NCBI GenBank assembly: GCA_008704415.1 | Contig: VXIS01000352.1 | Span: 1 to 47,285 of the forward strand | Reading direction: 5' to 3' | DNA length: 47,285 bases | DNA from: Sphaerosporella brunnea | Lineage: Eukaryota > Ascomycota > Pezizomycetes > Pezizales > Pyronemataceae | Shown here: positions 11,707-23,769 of the stretch, piece by piece | How positions within the stretch are numbered: the first letter of the stretch is position 1 | Layout of the letters: the number at the start of each line of letters is the position of its first letter | The notes under the pieces: model-generated | What the model saw: the letters and a program-made list of their open reading frames with translations, nothing else | What the model was told of the DNA's origin: nothing | Database searches by the model: none | Position numbers and translations under genes: made by a program

Positions 11707-12280
11707 TATCTGCTTCGTGAGAAAGAGACCTTGCCTGGAAAATTTGCAGTACCAACACGAAGGATCGATGTGATCCTCAATCTGATACTAAGCGCCTGTC
11801 CTGTGTGGTGGGTGGGCTCACATCGAGACTGGGCCGGGTGTGAGGTTGCTGAATCACGGCGCAAGGCTACGGAGGTTCCTATGTCTCTTTGTAGTTCTGT
11901 AGTCATTAATATGGGCGAAGCTTCACTTTTGGCTGGTCAGTCTTGGTGGGCATTATTCGATGTTTTTTCTCTCTCTGCCAGCGCGAAATATCAAACCACG
12001 ACGACGTGAGAATTGATGATGCATCTAACTGTGCTCCGATCGAGTTTAGAAAACACTAGCAGGAGGTCCGACACGCCTTCTTTCTTGATGTGTGTATCTC
12101 AGGAAGTGTCATGATCCATAGCTCGACTATCCTGCAGCTCTTGTTCACAGATAACATCTGCGTCAAGTCGGACGCTCCAAGTCCATCAAGATGGCCACAT
12201 TCCCGCCTTCAACACAAAAGCCGTAATTGTCCGCCCACTTGCCGTCCCCCACCGCCGCCCCCACCCACCTATCTGGAAAG
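11707..12280. other. Intergenic stretch
   Basis: I see no gene. Open frames on both strands are short and unsupported. The last 100 bp is C-rich and immediately precedes the ATG of the small RING-like protein, so it probably includes its promoter and leader. Confidence 0.4.
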
Positions 12281-12529
12281 ATGCCCTTCCCAACCACCAG
12301 CACCTGCCATGCCTGCGGCCAGGGCATCGACTCGACCGAGCGAAACGTCACGTTCCCTTATTGTAACCACAAGGTGCACAAACACTGCGTGCTGGCCTGG
12401 TGGGAAGAGGTTCGTCGCATCACTCCCAACTTCCTCGCAAAACAGCTTCCTTGCAGGTGTGATTGCAGTGCATTTTTGATGGCGTGGGTTTTGGAAAGGT
12501 TGATGACGGTTGGATGGGTTGGGATTTAG
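12281..12529 (+). CDS. Small RING-like zinc-binding protein
   Basis: A single 82-codon frame begins MPFPTTSTCHACGQG. It has a Cys/His pattern that resembles a compact RING-H2 or related zinc fold: CHAC, then about 14 residues later CNHKVHKHC followed by an LAWWEE helix, and finally PCRCDC. Canonical RING spacing in the last pair (CPxC) is absent; CRCDC replaces it. Such proteins are often E3 ligase modules, but the irregular spacing makes function uncertain. The frame could be the 3' exon of a longer gene because in-frame codons continue upstream without an ATG. There is no close neighbour that suggests a role. Confidence 0.5.
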   Translation: MPFPTTSTCHACGQGIDSTERNVTFPYCNHKVHKHCVLAWWEEVRRITPNFLAKQLPCRCDCSAFLMAWVLERLMTVGWVGI

Positions 12530-13665
12530 TTAGTTGGTAGGGAAGAAATAATTCCTTGTGTTTCTTGGATAGATGGAATGTTTGTTTGTTGTGGTGTTTG
12601 GTAATTATTGAGGGCTGGAGAATTGCTTTTTTGGTATACTGATTGTATGTGCGTGCATGAAAGTGAAGTTTGTGTTGAAGCCTTCAGCTCGAGCTATATT
12701 TGATCTTCAAGCAGGATTCACTTGGCAGCTTGTGAGCTTCGAATATATTCCGAGGATTCCTACGAGAGCTGAGGTATAACGATTCTTTCTTTTCTCATAC
12801 AGTCAGTCACCGGATTATTCCATTGGTGTTCTTCGAATGCGTCCTCCTTGGTTTTATCATACGGCCAGTTCTTTACTGCCATCCTATTTGATGCTTTCTA
12901 TTCCATAAAACAAGTGTCTTGTATTTGCTGATTTTAAGAATGCCGCGTTTCCGATATTTCAGACAGAGCCTTTCGCTTCACATCTTCTTGATAAGTTTTC
13001 CCACTTTGCGATCTCCTTTTCCCTTTGCCGAATGCCTCCAAACACAGGTACGATGACTTGCGGGGTCTGATGTCGAAGGGCGTTTTCTCGAGAGTCGGTC
13101 GGCCTTGTGCGTCTTCTTCGCCGGTGATATTTTATGCCTTCTTCGCCCAGATTGATGGATTTTGTCCAGGGCTGTCTTTGGGACTGGAAGCTGGAAGAAA
13201 GATTCAACCTATCGACGTCAGAGCGGCGAATCAAAAGTACGGACGCAATTGATATTGTTCGCCGGCGGTGCTGTTGTTTACTGAATACTTGCTATTGATC
13301 TCTCGACACAAGTCCCAGAGCCAGGTGTTGAAAGCGCATTTGTCGAAGACCGCCCTTCGCTCCACATATCCGCATTGCTTTGCTGAAACCCCGCCGGCCC
13401 TGCATGATCCCGAACCTTGCAAACCGCGAATCCTTTGTTTTCCCCCAGTATCTACGCGACTACATAGTTCGCGTCACCTCACGTCGACACGCGGTGCGGC
13501 GCTCTCCTCTCCCCCACCCCTTGGAAAAGAAACAGTCGCAGTTTGGTGAGCAAGAATTGATGAAAGGCGCTCCTTCTTAACCCTCCACACACCTCCCACC
13601 TTCACCTCACTCAATTCCAAACCACCATCACCACAGCTCGTTCGAGACCCTCAAGAGCAAACCCC
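12530..13665. other. Intergenic stretch upstream of the DNA methyltransferase
   Basis: No supported gene. The first half is AT-rich 3' flank; the second half contains short frames without domains and a C-rich leader (13500-13660) just before the methyltransferase ATG. Promoter and 5' UTR of that gene are expected here. Confidence 0.45.
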
Positions 13666-16600
13666 ATGGAGTCTCAGCAGGGGATGGCGCATCTGCCGCT
13701 CGCGCCAGAAATAATCAGTCGCAATGCATCGTCGACGCCAATCGATTCCGGATACGCGTCAAACACGCCGGCCAACCAGTCGAGCGAGGAACCATCCATC
13801 TCTTCGGAGTGCAAGCGCAAGCGCATAGAGAACGAGGAAGACGAAGAAATAGAATACCAGGAAGAGGAAGATGAGACGGCGGCGGCGGAGGCGTCGGGGG
13901 AATCAGACGCGGAAGTTCACCGCCACAAGAGTTTGGTTTTCACGGGGGCTATCATCCCTAAACCCGTGAACCCAAAGTCTATGTATGGGATAAGACCATG
14001 TGCCAAGGAGAACGAGGAGGATATACTCCGCGACTTCTTTGTAAGTTTTTGTCCTTTTTCGCTGATGTTTGAACTTCGAGACTCGAACCTGAGGCCGGTG
14101 TGCAAGTGTCGAGGTCGAGGTCGAGGATCATGGTCGAAGTTTGCTATTGATTGCTAACTCATTGTTTGCTGACAGGCTCGAGACGCAGCCATGGAGACGG
14201 ACGGCGGCGACGGTTCCAGCCCGGATGAATTCATCGAGTATCTTCTGGATGGGTTCACCGCCTACACCGCGGGAGACTACAAGCGGAAATTGGACCCCAA
14301 GACGAATCGGATGGTAAAAACATCATATCCCTTCAAGTTTCCCTGGGAGATGATTCGATTGTCGGCGCTCAAGATAGCCCCCAATATTGACTATCTGTTG
14401 GTGGACGGATTCGTAGTTGGATCGGACGGTGAACGCCGCTGGGTGGAGAGATTGAAGTGCAACGTGCTCAACGTTGAGTATGCTGATGACCTGTTCGTGG
14501 AGCCGAAGCTCTGGTTGCAATCGATGGCAAACTCAGCAATTGTCGAGAGACTTTGCCCTCTCAAGAAGCGAAGGCGTCAGGAAGCGGCGGAACCTCGGAC
14601 TCCCTTCGACGTGAAAAGGGCCAACACCTGGTACCGGATCGGCAGTCCGTCGCCGGAGTATGCTAGATACTTCGAGCCATTCCTTTGGCTGGCGAGCTTC
14701 GGCATTTTCTTCCAAGCATTTGTTAACCACGTTTTGAGCCAGGGACGTGATGTTCTCCTGTTGGAGTTTCGACGGAACTTTCACGACTGGCTACAGGCCA
14801 AGTTCCAGGAACACGAGAACAAGCAGGCTGCAGAGCCTCGGTTTCGTCGCTGGATGGAGAACGCCGGAAACGCGACCGACTTTCGAAACATGGTTACTGC
14901 TCACAAGGACTGGCTGTGGAACCAATCGTATACCGACAAGGACATCGCAAGCATCACATTGTGGAAGGAGATTCACAACTATACCGCAATCAAGCCGCCC
15001 TACTCCGGTCCCCATGAGATGAAGACTGTGGTGACTCCATATGTCTATTCGGTGTTCAAAGACATGTACGGCGAACATCTGAAGAAAGTAATTCCGAAGC
15101 CCGAGGTGCCCAAGCAGCTTCTTGGAGTCGTTGTGCGGAAACCGAAGACCATGGCCGGCTACGTGCCGCAAGTCGGCGATTGCGTTGCGTTCGCTGCAGA
15201 CGAGGGCGGAGCATGGAAAGCGAAGCGATCTGCCGGAAACCACAGCGAGCCTGACGGATGGTCTGACGATCTTTGGTTCGGCTATGTCACCAAGATCGTC
15301 GATAAGCGAGTATACATCGTTTGGCTGTACCGGCCCAACGACACGGTCTTGCGGGGCGCAAAATACCCGTGGTCCAATGAGGTATGTTGCTGTGTGTGGC
15401 CCGATGTGCCGTCTCAACCACTGACTTGATGTGAGCTTTTCTTCTCGGATCATTGCAACTGCGGCCCGGACTCGCAGCCGCTCTTGATACGTGATATTCT
15501 CGGCAAGATAGACGTCGTTTTCCGACCGAAACCCGAAGAGATGTCAGAGGCGGGATTCTTTATCAGACAGAAATACCGCACTGAAGATCCCGCTTTCTTG
15601 ACCCTCAAGCACAACGACTACGCGCCGGGAAGGTGTGCTTGTGACGAGAACTCTCTTACCAAAGAAGAGTCCTTCGAGAGGCTCACGAGAGACTTCCCTG
15701 TTGGAAGTACGGTCCTCTACGAGCCAAAGAACGGAAAGCTTCTGGAGCCAGGTATCGTCCTAGGATGGAACGGCGAGGACCAGACTATGCTTCTCAGACA
15801 GCTTCCGCGGCTGGAAATCCTGCAGAAAGATGCTGCCCCGAATGAGGTAGTCTTTTCGAGCGTGTTTCTGGACATTCACCAGGACAGGATTATCCGCCGA
15901 TGTTTTGTGCGCGTGTTCCAAGACTTGAAGTCGGTTGTCGCCCCATACGACCGACGCGGCATCGGAGACTGCTTCTTCATTCGGTATGAAATCGCCGGGA
16001 ACGGTGGGCTTCAGGAGTGCCAGCTTGAGAAGGACGAACTTCGCCCAGGATACAGTCTCCAGGAACCAATCGACAAACCCATATTGAGAGGGATGGACTT
16101 GTTCTGCGGCGGTGGAAATTTCGGAAGAGGCCTTGAGGAGGGTGGTGCCATCCAGATGAAGTGGGCTGTTGACTTCGATAGCATTCCTCTCCATAACTAC
16201 AGGGCTAACCTGAAGGATCTGGGGGATACCAAGCTTTATCTTGGAAGCATCAACAACTATCTTCAGGATGCGATAAGGGGAAAGTTCTCAGAAGAAAAGG
16301 GAATTCCGGAGAGGGACCAAGTTGATTTCATCAGCGCAGGCAGCCCATGTCAAGGATTTTCTCTCGCTAACGCTCACAAGAAGTCCTTCGAGGCGCAGCG
16401 GAAGCAGTCTCTTGTCGCTTCTCTGGCCACGGCGATAGACATCTATCGTCCTAAATACGCTGTATTGGAAAATGTCTCTGGCATTGGCCATAGCAGATTG
16501 GACAAGGACGGTAAAACCGTCAACACCTACGCCACGATGCTGTGCGCGATCGTTGGTCTGGGATATCAGGCAGAATCTTACCTTGCCGATGCGTGGTCTC

Positions 16601-17526
16601 ACGGTAACTGCCAGTCTCGCACCCGATTGATCCTGGCCATCACAAAGGACGGCTATGAGCCCATTGGACGTCCAACGCGCAGTCATCCCCACCCAGCCGT
16701 AATCCACCAGACTGGCATATATGAGGCCCCGAATGGAAAGAAGTTTGGCTCTCGGCACACCGAAGGGCTGACTCCCTTCCGGTTTTGCTCCATCATCAGT
16801 TGCTGGGCACCTTTGCCAAACATCGGCGATGGCCACGTGGGACTAAGCATCAGATACCCCGATCACATCTGCGCTTCAGCACCAGACACAATTGCGCGCC
16901 TTATCATGTCAAAGGTGCCTCGTTTCGACCAGCGCAAATCCTGGCGCTCTGCGATTGACAGTGGCCGGTTGCACCCGACACTGTGGACGTACCCGCAGGA
17001 GGGAGAGAAGCTGAATGAAGATTGCAGAACCTACTCTAGAGTCCCTGAGTACGGGCTGTGTCGCACGCTCACGACCACTCCCACCCCACAGTGCACGAGA
17101 ACCGGACGTTGGATGCATCACTCGGAGAACCGCTTGATCACTATCCAAGAAGCCCGCGTCGCGCAGGGATATCCAGACGATGAACCGCTTGTGGGTCAGC
17201 CTAACAAGCGTTTGCATGTCATTGGAAACTCTGTGGCTAGAGGTGTTTCCCTGGCCATCGGAATCCGTGTGCGCGAATCGTATCTCAACAGCTCAGTTGA
17301 TGCTCCCGCCGTCCAGCCGCGATCTGTCAACAATGCTGACTATGAGATCGTTGATGAGTCCATGGACGAAGACAGTCAAGAGGATGTCCCTTCTGGCCCG
17401 AGTGAACAGAAAGAACCAGCTCCGTCCTCCCTCAAGACGTTGGACCAGAAAGCGCGCGTCATCGAGACCACCACCATCGAAGATGACGATGATGAACCTG
17501 TGCCTGAGAGCACGATGGAGTCGTAG
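13666..17526 (+). CDS. DNA (cytosine-5) methyltransferase, DIM-2/DNMT1-like
   Basis: Exons 13666-14040, 14176-15381 and 15436-17526 encode 1223 aa. The N-terminus is acidic and disordered (EEDEEIEYQEEEDE). Residues about 170-400 resemble a replication-foci-type domain (WYRIGSPSPEYARYFEPFLW). BAH-like modules follow at about 430-560 (GDCVAF, FGYVTKIVDKRVYIVWLYRP) and about 620-735. The catalytic domain has motif I DLFCGGGNFGRG (about 747), motif IV SPCQGFS with the nucleophilic Cys (about 830), motif VI LENVSG (about 872), motif VIII QSRTR (about 920) and motif X GNSVARG (about 1124). An acidic tail follows. In Neurospora DIM-2 methylates DNA marked by H3K9me3 through HP1; that targeting is inferred. 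A RID/Masc1-type enzyme is less likely because those lack this large N-terminal region. Confidence 0.95.
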
Positions 17527-19051
17527 GATAACTCTTTGATTCTCGACTACTAAGGGACAAGTTTTTCGAGAGCAGATTTTCGCAAGAGTTTGCGTGCGTG
17601 GTTTTTGAGGGGAAGGGTACGATACCATCGGTGGTGCAGTGCTTTTTTCTTTTTTTCCTGCTCTTGTCCCCTGAGTTTCTTACGTCCATAGCGTTTCTTT
17701 CTTCGTTGCGAATCAAAAGCTGTGATCCGGAATTTGTATTGTTTTCTTCTTTCCTTTTGGGGCATGCGTTGCCTTTTGGAGGGTAGACGTAATATGATGA
17801 AGGGCTGTATGTATGGGTATCGAATGCCCCCTTCCTGCTAAGGCAGGTAGATACTCAATTGCTCCAGCCATTATGGGTCCTCAGGCCTCTGAATGGAATG
17901 GAAATGGACAACTAGCGTGGGTTCCTATTTGTATATATGGGCGAGCCTTGAGGAACCAAACATCTCTCCAGCGGCGGATCAGTACGATTGCTGGAGCTCG
18001 ATGGTTTGAGTAAAACGCAAAGTGCCACAATGCCCGCCGAGTTGTTAGCGTGGGCAAACATACCTTCGAGGGCATGGGCCCTGGGCCAAAATACATGCGT
18101 GTGAGGGTACACGGAAATCAGAGAGAAGAGAAAACTATTGATTCTTTACAATCTACTCTATTCTACTCTAGTGGTCGTCGGGGACTCGGGGCCGCACCCC
18201 AAATCACCGAAATAAGGGTATCCCCTCTCGTGGCCGCGACACCCCAACGACCCGAATAAAAATCTTCCACAACGGCCAAATCAAAGTTGGACTGCTGGAA
18301 GGCGGCCAAAATGCGGCCATTTCAATCTCAAATGGAGAGGAGCTCAGGTGGTGGAGAAAATCAAACTTTTCAGTCATGGCTACTCCTCAATCCGACCCGA
18401 CTGCAATTTTCTACTACCTACTCGACACTGTTATGAACAACAGCTTCCTCGTTTTCAGATGCCGCACCGGAGGCCAAGCTCAGCCACCAGAACTTCAATC
18501 GTCTGGTGGGGTGGGGGTTGATTGTGTACGGGGCTTGGGGAAACGATGACACTTCGACTGGCAGTGAAGCTCCTGCCATCGGTGGCAGTGGTCGCAGTCC
18601 CGCAATGTTATGGCTGTTTGACTGCTCCGGGGCCTTACTGCAGCCGCTGTAGGGGAGCATCCATGCTTACTAAGTAGCATCCACTAAGTACTAGTACATC
18701 GTTGTAACAATAGTACTGGTGGCTCAAAAGGTAGGAGCTTGCGTCAGAGAAATGAAACTCCTCAGCAACATCGAGTGACCTCCCATGTTGCAAAAAGTCT
18801 TGACATCCTCAGGCGATGAAAAAAATACGTCATAATCCAAGCGTCATTGAGTCACCCAAAAACTCACAGCGTTTTTTTTTTATTTTTGTGCTGAAATCTC
18901 TAACCAATTCAATGCCGCATGCCGGGGGTCAACATAAAGTTTTCCGGGTAACAACACCTGTGAAATCACGCCGCCGCGCCGATCTGTCAAGGTTTGACTT
19001 CCTTCCTCATCAACGCACCTCCTTTGTCCAAACTCCGCAACTTCAAACTTC
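17527..19051. other. Intergenic 1.5-kb stretch
   Basis: No convincing gene. It holds the AT-rich 3' flank of the methyltransferase gene, a GC-richer middle with repeated GGCCGC words (18180-18320), a TACTAAGTA/TAGTAC-rich patch at about 18667-18720 and a T-rich tract just upstream of the Iwr1 start. No clear element termini or target duplications were found. Confidence 0.4.
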
Positions 19052-20379
19052 ATGATGTCCTCCGCCGCACCGCAACCACAGCCGCACGCTCCTCCGCGCA
19101 CAATTCGCATCAAGCGCGCGCGTGATGAAGCGCCAGTCGCAGCGCTCGTAGTGACCGAGCCCACAGCCAAAAAGATCAAGACCGAAACACCCAAAGAAGC
19201 GCCATCCTATGTGTTCCGGCTTTCGCACACGTTTACGCGCTTCCAGCCGACAGAGGGGGTAGTGCGCAAAGTGCCTGCGCTCGAGGGCGTCACTTCCACC
19301 GACGAGGAGCAGTCAAAGTCGAGGAAGCGCCAGAGCTCGTTTGATCCTGCGGCTATGCGCGCCGAAAGCGCGGAGGAGGACGTTACTAAGCGGAGGAAAA
19401 TTGCGCCGGTTAGGAAGTATCAGTTGTCGAGAAGGGCCAGGGGACGTCATGAGCCGTATTCGGGCGCTGGAAGACATGGCGCCGTTTTTGAGAGGGTTAG
19501 GGATGAGGACGAGATGCGTGATGTTTCCCCCGCGCCGAATTTGGCAGACTTGGTTGTGGATGCGGATACTGGCGTGGTTACGAAGACGAAGAGGAAGAGA
19601 CCTCGCACACATCCGAAGGAGAAGGAGATGATCAGAAGTCGCAGTAAGGAATTGGAGGATAAGCTTACGCTCGGTTATGAGGAGGATGAGAAGCTTATGA
19701 GAGATATGGAGAGAATGGTGCTGGAGTATCTCAATGCGGATACCAACGATGGGATCAAGAATCTTCCTCCCAGAGAACCGGCTGCGAATGATAAGATCGG
19801 TGGAGGCGTAGGAGGTGGTACTTGGAAGGATGACAAGGAGAAAGATATCGATATGACCGACGAAGAGGACGAGGAGGGTTATGTCTACGATGTCTACTAC
19901 AGGGAGGAAGTTCCCACTGGCGCTGAGGCTAAGCCAGAGGGAGAGTCGTACGGTATCATTGTCTTTGCTGAGAGCGACGATGAGGCGTGGTGGTATGAAG
20001 GTGCAGATGAGGAGGATGATAGAAGCGATGTCTACGGGAGCGATGACGAAGACTCCAATGGTTTGTGCTAACTCCACATCCATGAATGACCGTGTCTACT
20101 GACGAAGCTCTTCTAGCTGAGGATTACCATACGAATGACTATCCTGACGAGCCTGCCTTTCCCGAAGACGAAGACGACGAATATGGAATTGCTCATGAGA
20201 AGGATGAAGAGGCTGAAGATGAATACAGTGATAGCGAGCCTGAGCTTGGTATGGGAAGGTGGAGGCCTTGGAGACCCCGGACCGTGCCGGGAGACGAAGA
20301 ATACGACCTTGACGACAGCGATGAAGATGATGAGCCTTCTCTACGGAGGATGGTCAGGGGCACCTGGAGCCTCGACTAA
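19052..20379 (+). CDS. IWR1: Iwr1-like RNA polymerase II nuclear import factor
   Basis: Exons 19052-20060 and 20117-20379 give 423 aa. The N-terminus has a basic bipartite-like signal (RTIRIKRARDE ... KKIK). The C-terminal half is very acidic and contains the Iwr1 family core: YVYDVYYREE, then FAESDDEAWWYEG, then DSNAEDYHTNDYPDEP. The intron splits this last motif (AAT G / CT GAG), which fixes the junction. In yeast Iwr1 binds assembled Pol II in the cytoplasm and directs it to the nucleus through importin alpha. The start could be the second Met at 19055. Yeast Iwr1 is about 350 aa, so this is somewhat longer, mainly from acidic linkers. Confidence 0.92.
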
Positions 20380-20515
20380 ATCTGGGGTTGTGGAGGTTAC
20401 GGATTTAGAGAGCATGGGCCTGGGCGTTAACGTTGCATAGCGTTTGCTTTACTTTGTGTTTTCAATACCTGACTAAATCGCAGAGATAATTAATTGCCTT
20501 GCTCTACGTACTCTA

Positions 20516-21466
20516 CCGTATTATCTCGGTAATAAGGCAAGAACACCGGCGCGGAAGTATGCTGCATATAATATACAATGAGCCGTGGAGGGCGCTATGG
20601 AGCAAAAAGCAGAACCTTAAACAGCGCGGGGATGGAAGGTTAAAGGCAAGCCGACGCTGGAGACAAGGAAGAGACGGCTCGGCGGGAGCGTCCGTTTGTG
20701 AAGCGTCACCAAAGATCTTTCTATTTTTTTTTTTTTTTTTTTTTTTAATCTACTCTCCCACGCGACTTCCACCATCACCGGCCCTTTCCAGCCAAAGTAG
20801 GCCGCCACGATAATCTAATATATGGGATGCAGTCAACTGGTGGATGCTCCCGACCGGGTTTGGAGACGAACCTATGTCTCCACCGCGCTTTGTTCAAGGT
20901 TCTACTTTTCGCGGTCTCGATCACCAACAACCGCTCCAGAGCGCCCTCCACCCTGATCTTCCGGTGCCCCGAGTGGGGCCGATTGTAGTGTGGGGATCAT
21001 GGTTTTAGGCAGCAAAGAGACCACATTCCAGAGGGTGAAATAACCCTGACATCGAGGGCACAGCGATGTTTGAGATCTTTCGGGCGTTAGGAGCGGGCGT
21101 GCATATGGGCGGAGGAATGCACATGGTAGTGGGTCGGTCGGGGAGGGAGCACGTCAAGTCGATATAGAGATCACTTTCACTGAAGGGTTGGAGGAGGTTT
21201 TTGGGTTTTCGATTCACTCTTTTCACTGAAAATTTCCTTGATTTTCTTTCCATGAGAGAGCCGCAGGCCCCACAGGAGGACGTATGAGCCTCGGAGTAGC
21301 ATAGTCTCTCTCCTATATATATGCCATGGCCGCAAGCGGCCGAACGCAACATGATTAAAACAAAACAAAACAAAGCCCTCCACCCTGAGCTTGCGGCTCG
21401 TTGTATACTATCATATGCAGCATACTTCCGCGCCAGTGTTCTTGCCTTATTACCGAGAGAATACGG
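20516..21466. mobile_element. 951-bp non-autonomous TA-flanked DNA transposon
   Basis: The ends form imperfect terminal inverted repeats of about 68 bp: CCGTATTATCTCGGTAATAA at the left and its near reverse complement at the right (one end has TTCTCT for TTATCT, plus a few more changes). TA dinucleotides flank both ends (20514-20515 and 21467-21468), as for Tc1/mariner or pogo-type insertions. No transposase frame lies inside; instead there is a T-rich run near 20725-20747 and non-coding sequence. This fits a MITE-like relic. A 77-bp stretch just inside the right repeat (21298-21375) recurs in both arms of the palindrome near 42.7 and 44.3 kb. A fragment of the terminal repeat recurs at 39561-39585. 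Confidence 0.8.
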
Positions 21467-22827
21467 TATTCACTGAAATTTTCCTGAGAAGAAACGCACA
21501 CGTCCATCCCTCATGCTACTTGAGTACCGCGAAATTCTTTATGTACCGCGCGCGCGCGGGGTGTTCAAAAGTCTGGGCGGTTAGGTTTTCTGAGAGTAGG
21601 ACCCGGATGCCAGCCAACCTGACGTCAGGCAGGCGTTCCATTGACGTCCACCAACGGCGCACCACAAGACTGAACAGCCCACCGCACTCCACATCCACAT
21701 CACCCTCATCTCCGCCGGCAAGGCCCACGCAACGTTAACCAGGACCGGGCTCCCCACCATCCCGCGTTGACAACCACTAAGTTGTCGTGGAAACGGACAA
21801 CGGGATGGATGGAGAGTTTTTTGGGACGTTTGGAGTGGTGGGTGTTAATGTGCTTTTAAGAGGATTGAGGCGGTTATCCGAGAGTAGGGAAAGGAAGATG
21901 AGGAGAGAGTGGACGCGAGTGAGATGCGATGAAACGGCCGCAAAGGTTATGCTTCGGAGAGAAACTAAAATAAGCAGAAAATCAACTCTCCTCCTTGGGC
22001 CGTAAACCAAACGGGAGGCTTTAAAATACGCCATACTGGTTTCAGCTGGCCTATATATCTACATATGATACATCAAGCCACCATTCGGCGTAGTAAACTG
22101 CCCTTGTAGTGCAATCTTTATAGCGAGAGCTGCGGTACTCGATTCGATACTTTGCCGTGTCGTGCTCAGCTTCGAGCTGCCTCAGTCTTGGTTCCCCGGC
22201 CTGGGAGGTTTGAACGTGATGCTTTCGCTGGGGAAGATGGTAGCTCGACATGTTCCGTGATGTATGATAGTGTTGGCCACCTACATTCTGGAGGCGGGCA
22301 AGCACCACCACCACCACCACCACGCAGTGCTGGTTGTGCACCTTTAAGGCGCACAAGGCAGGGCTGTCGTATACAGCGGCAGAGGTGGAGAACGCGGACG
22401 AAGATCTACTGTGAGAAATAAGTATTTGTGTGGGGGACAGGGATAAAGCGTGTCCAGCCCGAGTCCGGTATAACCAGGAGGTTTTCGTTGAGTACTGATA
22501 AATGACGCCGAGTCAGCGTAATGGTGTCGCGGACGAGTTTCTGACCTCATGAGTCATGGCTGCTATCTTTTGAAATTGAGGTGCGAAAGGCACTCTTCCA
22601 TTAATTACCTAGGTACTTGGTCAGTGCCGAAAACTGTCGGCGCATCTCACTTTCAAAAGGCCAGCAATTTTCCATTAATCGTAAAAGCATCATCATTAGT
22701 ATTGTACATTTTAGCCCTGTTTCATTTGCCCCCAAAATAGCCAACAAATATCAAAAAAAAATAAAAAAAACACATTAGACGCCAAAGCCACCACCGATTT
22801 GTCCCCTACGACCGCCATGCTCGCAGC
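21467..22827. other. Intergenic stretch after the TA-flanked element
   Basis: No gene supported. A CG run (CGCGCGCGCG) sits near 21549, an ACC microsatellite near 22302-22323, and an A-rich tract near 22752-22771 before the 3' end of the isoaspartate methyltransferase gene. Overlapping short frames on both strands at 21777-22034 have no recognisable domain. Confidence 0.4.
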
Positions 22828-23769
22828 TTAGGAGGATGAATATTCCCTAGCATCCGTAAGGGGGACATACATAACCCCATGGCTCCTATTCTTCTTCACG
22901 TTCCCCTCAGCATCCTTTTCGACTTCGTAGATGTACTGGTTGTATCCCTCGGAGACGGGCACGAACATCTTTCCGGGTGCCGCCAGCTGCTCGATCAGCT
23001 TTTCTGGCATTCCGGCGGCTGCGGCGCCGACGTGAATCGCATCGTAGGGCCCTGTCCCTGATATTAGCATGGCAGGGGAACTGGGGCTGGGGGGAAACGT
23101 GATATACCTTCCTCGGGATATCCCTCCCGTCCATCCGCTTTCACCATCTTGATCCGCCCCTCATCCAGCATCTGCGAATGTAATGGGTCCCGCCGAAGGT
23201 TCTGTTCCGACATCTGCACCAATTGCGGGATGTGCTCGACGCCTATCACTTTTCCAGTTGGGCCCTTTCATCTATGTAAGCTCTGTCCCAAAACCCCTCC
23301 CTGGAGGGAAGGGGGCATACAACGAGGTGCCCAAAGAGTGCACAGAGATATCCACTGCCGCTGCCAATATCCAAAACCCTCGCGCCGGGGTTTAACCGTG
23401 GCAGAAGCGATTCTGCTGCGTAAGCGTGCATGTGAGGTGCTACACCTATAAGTAACCCGATCATCATCATGGCTTTTTAGAAGAAGACAGACGAACCGGA
23501 AATGGTAGCATCACATCCAATCCTCTGTCCGCCGTAATCGTCGTTAGCATCCCAAAGACCCTGGCCATCGCATCTTTATGTAAGACAGCCAGGGAGCAGG
23601 GGAAGTAGGATCGTACCTGCGGCGCATCCGAATATGGTTCAGCTTTTGAGAAGTGGCCACGGTCGACAGCATTGAAGGCGTTGCGCACACGCTCGCTCTT
23701 AATCAGGCCGTTGCGGAAGAGGTTGTTGACCAGCTCGGCGTTGGTCTGGCCAGTGCAGCGCCACGACAT
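22828..23769 (-). CDS. Protein-L-isoaspartate O-methyltransferase
   Basis: Five exons on the minus strand: 23769-23617, 23524-23497 (28 nt), 23445-23321, 23264-23108 and 23057-22828; 230 aa, normal for PCMT. The enzyme methylates L-isoaspartyl residues with SAM to start repair of aged proteins. Visible signatures are [10 protein letters not shown] near the N-terminus, [16 protein letters not shown] motif [12 protein letters not shown] (about residues 90-100) followed by [15 protein letters not shown], then [10 protein letters not shown] and GKMFVPV. The ATG at 23769 ([10 protein letters not shown]) was chosen because family members begin there. However, the frame stays open upstream to an ATG at 23931, adding 54 residues with a hydrophobic segment. 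Donor GTATGC at exon 3 was preferred over GTTGTA because it restores the Val of GHLVG. Confidence 0.93.
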
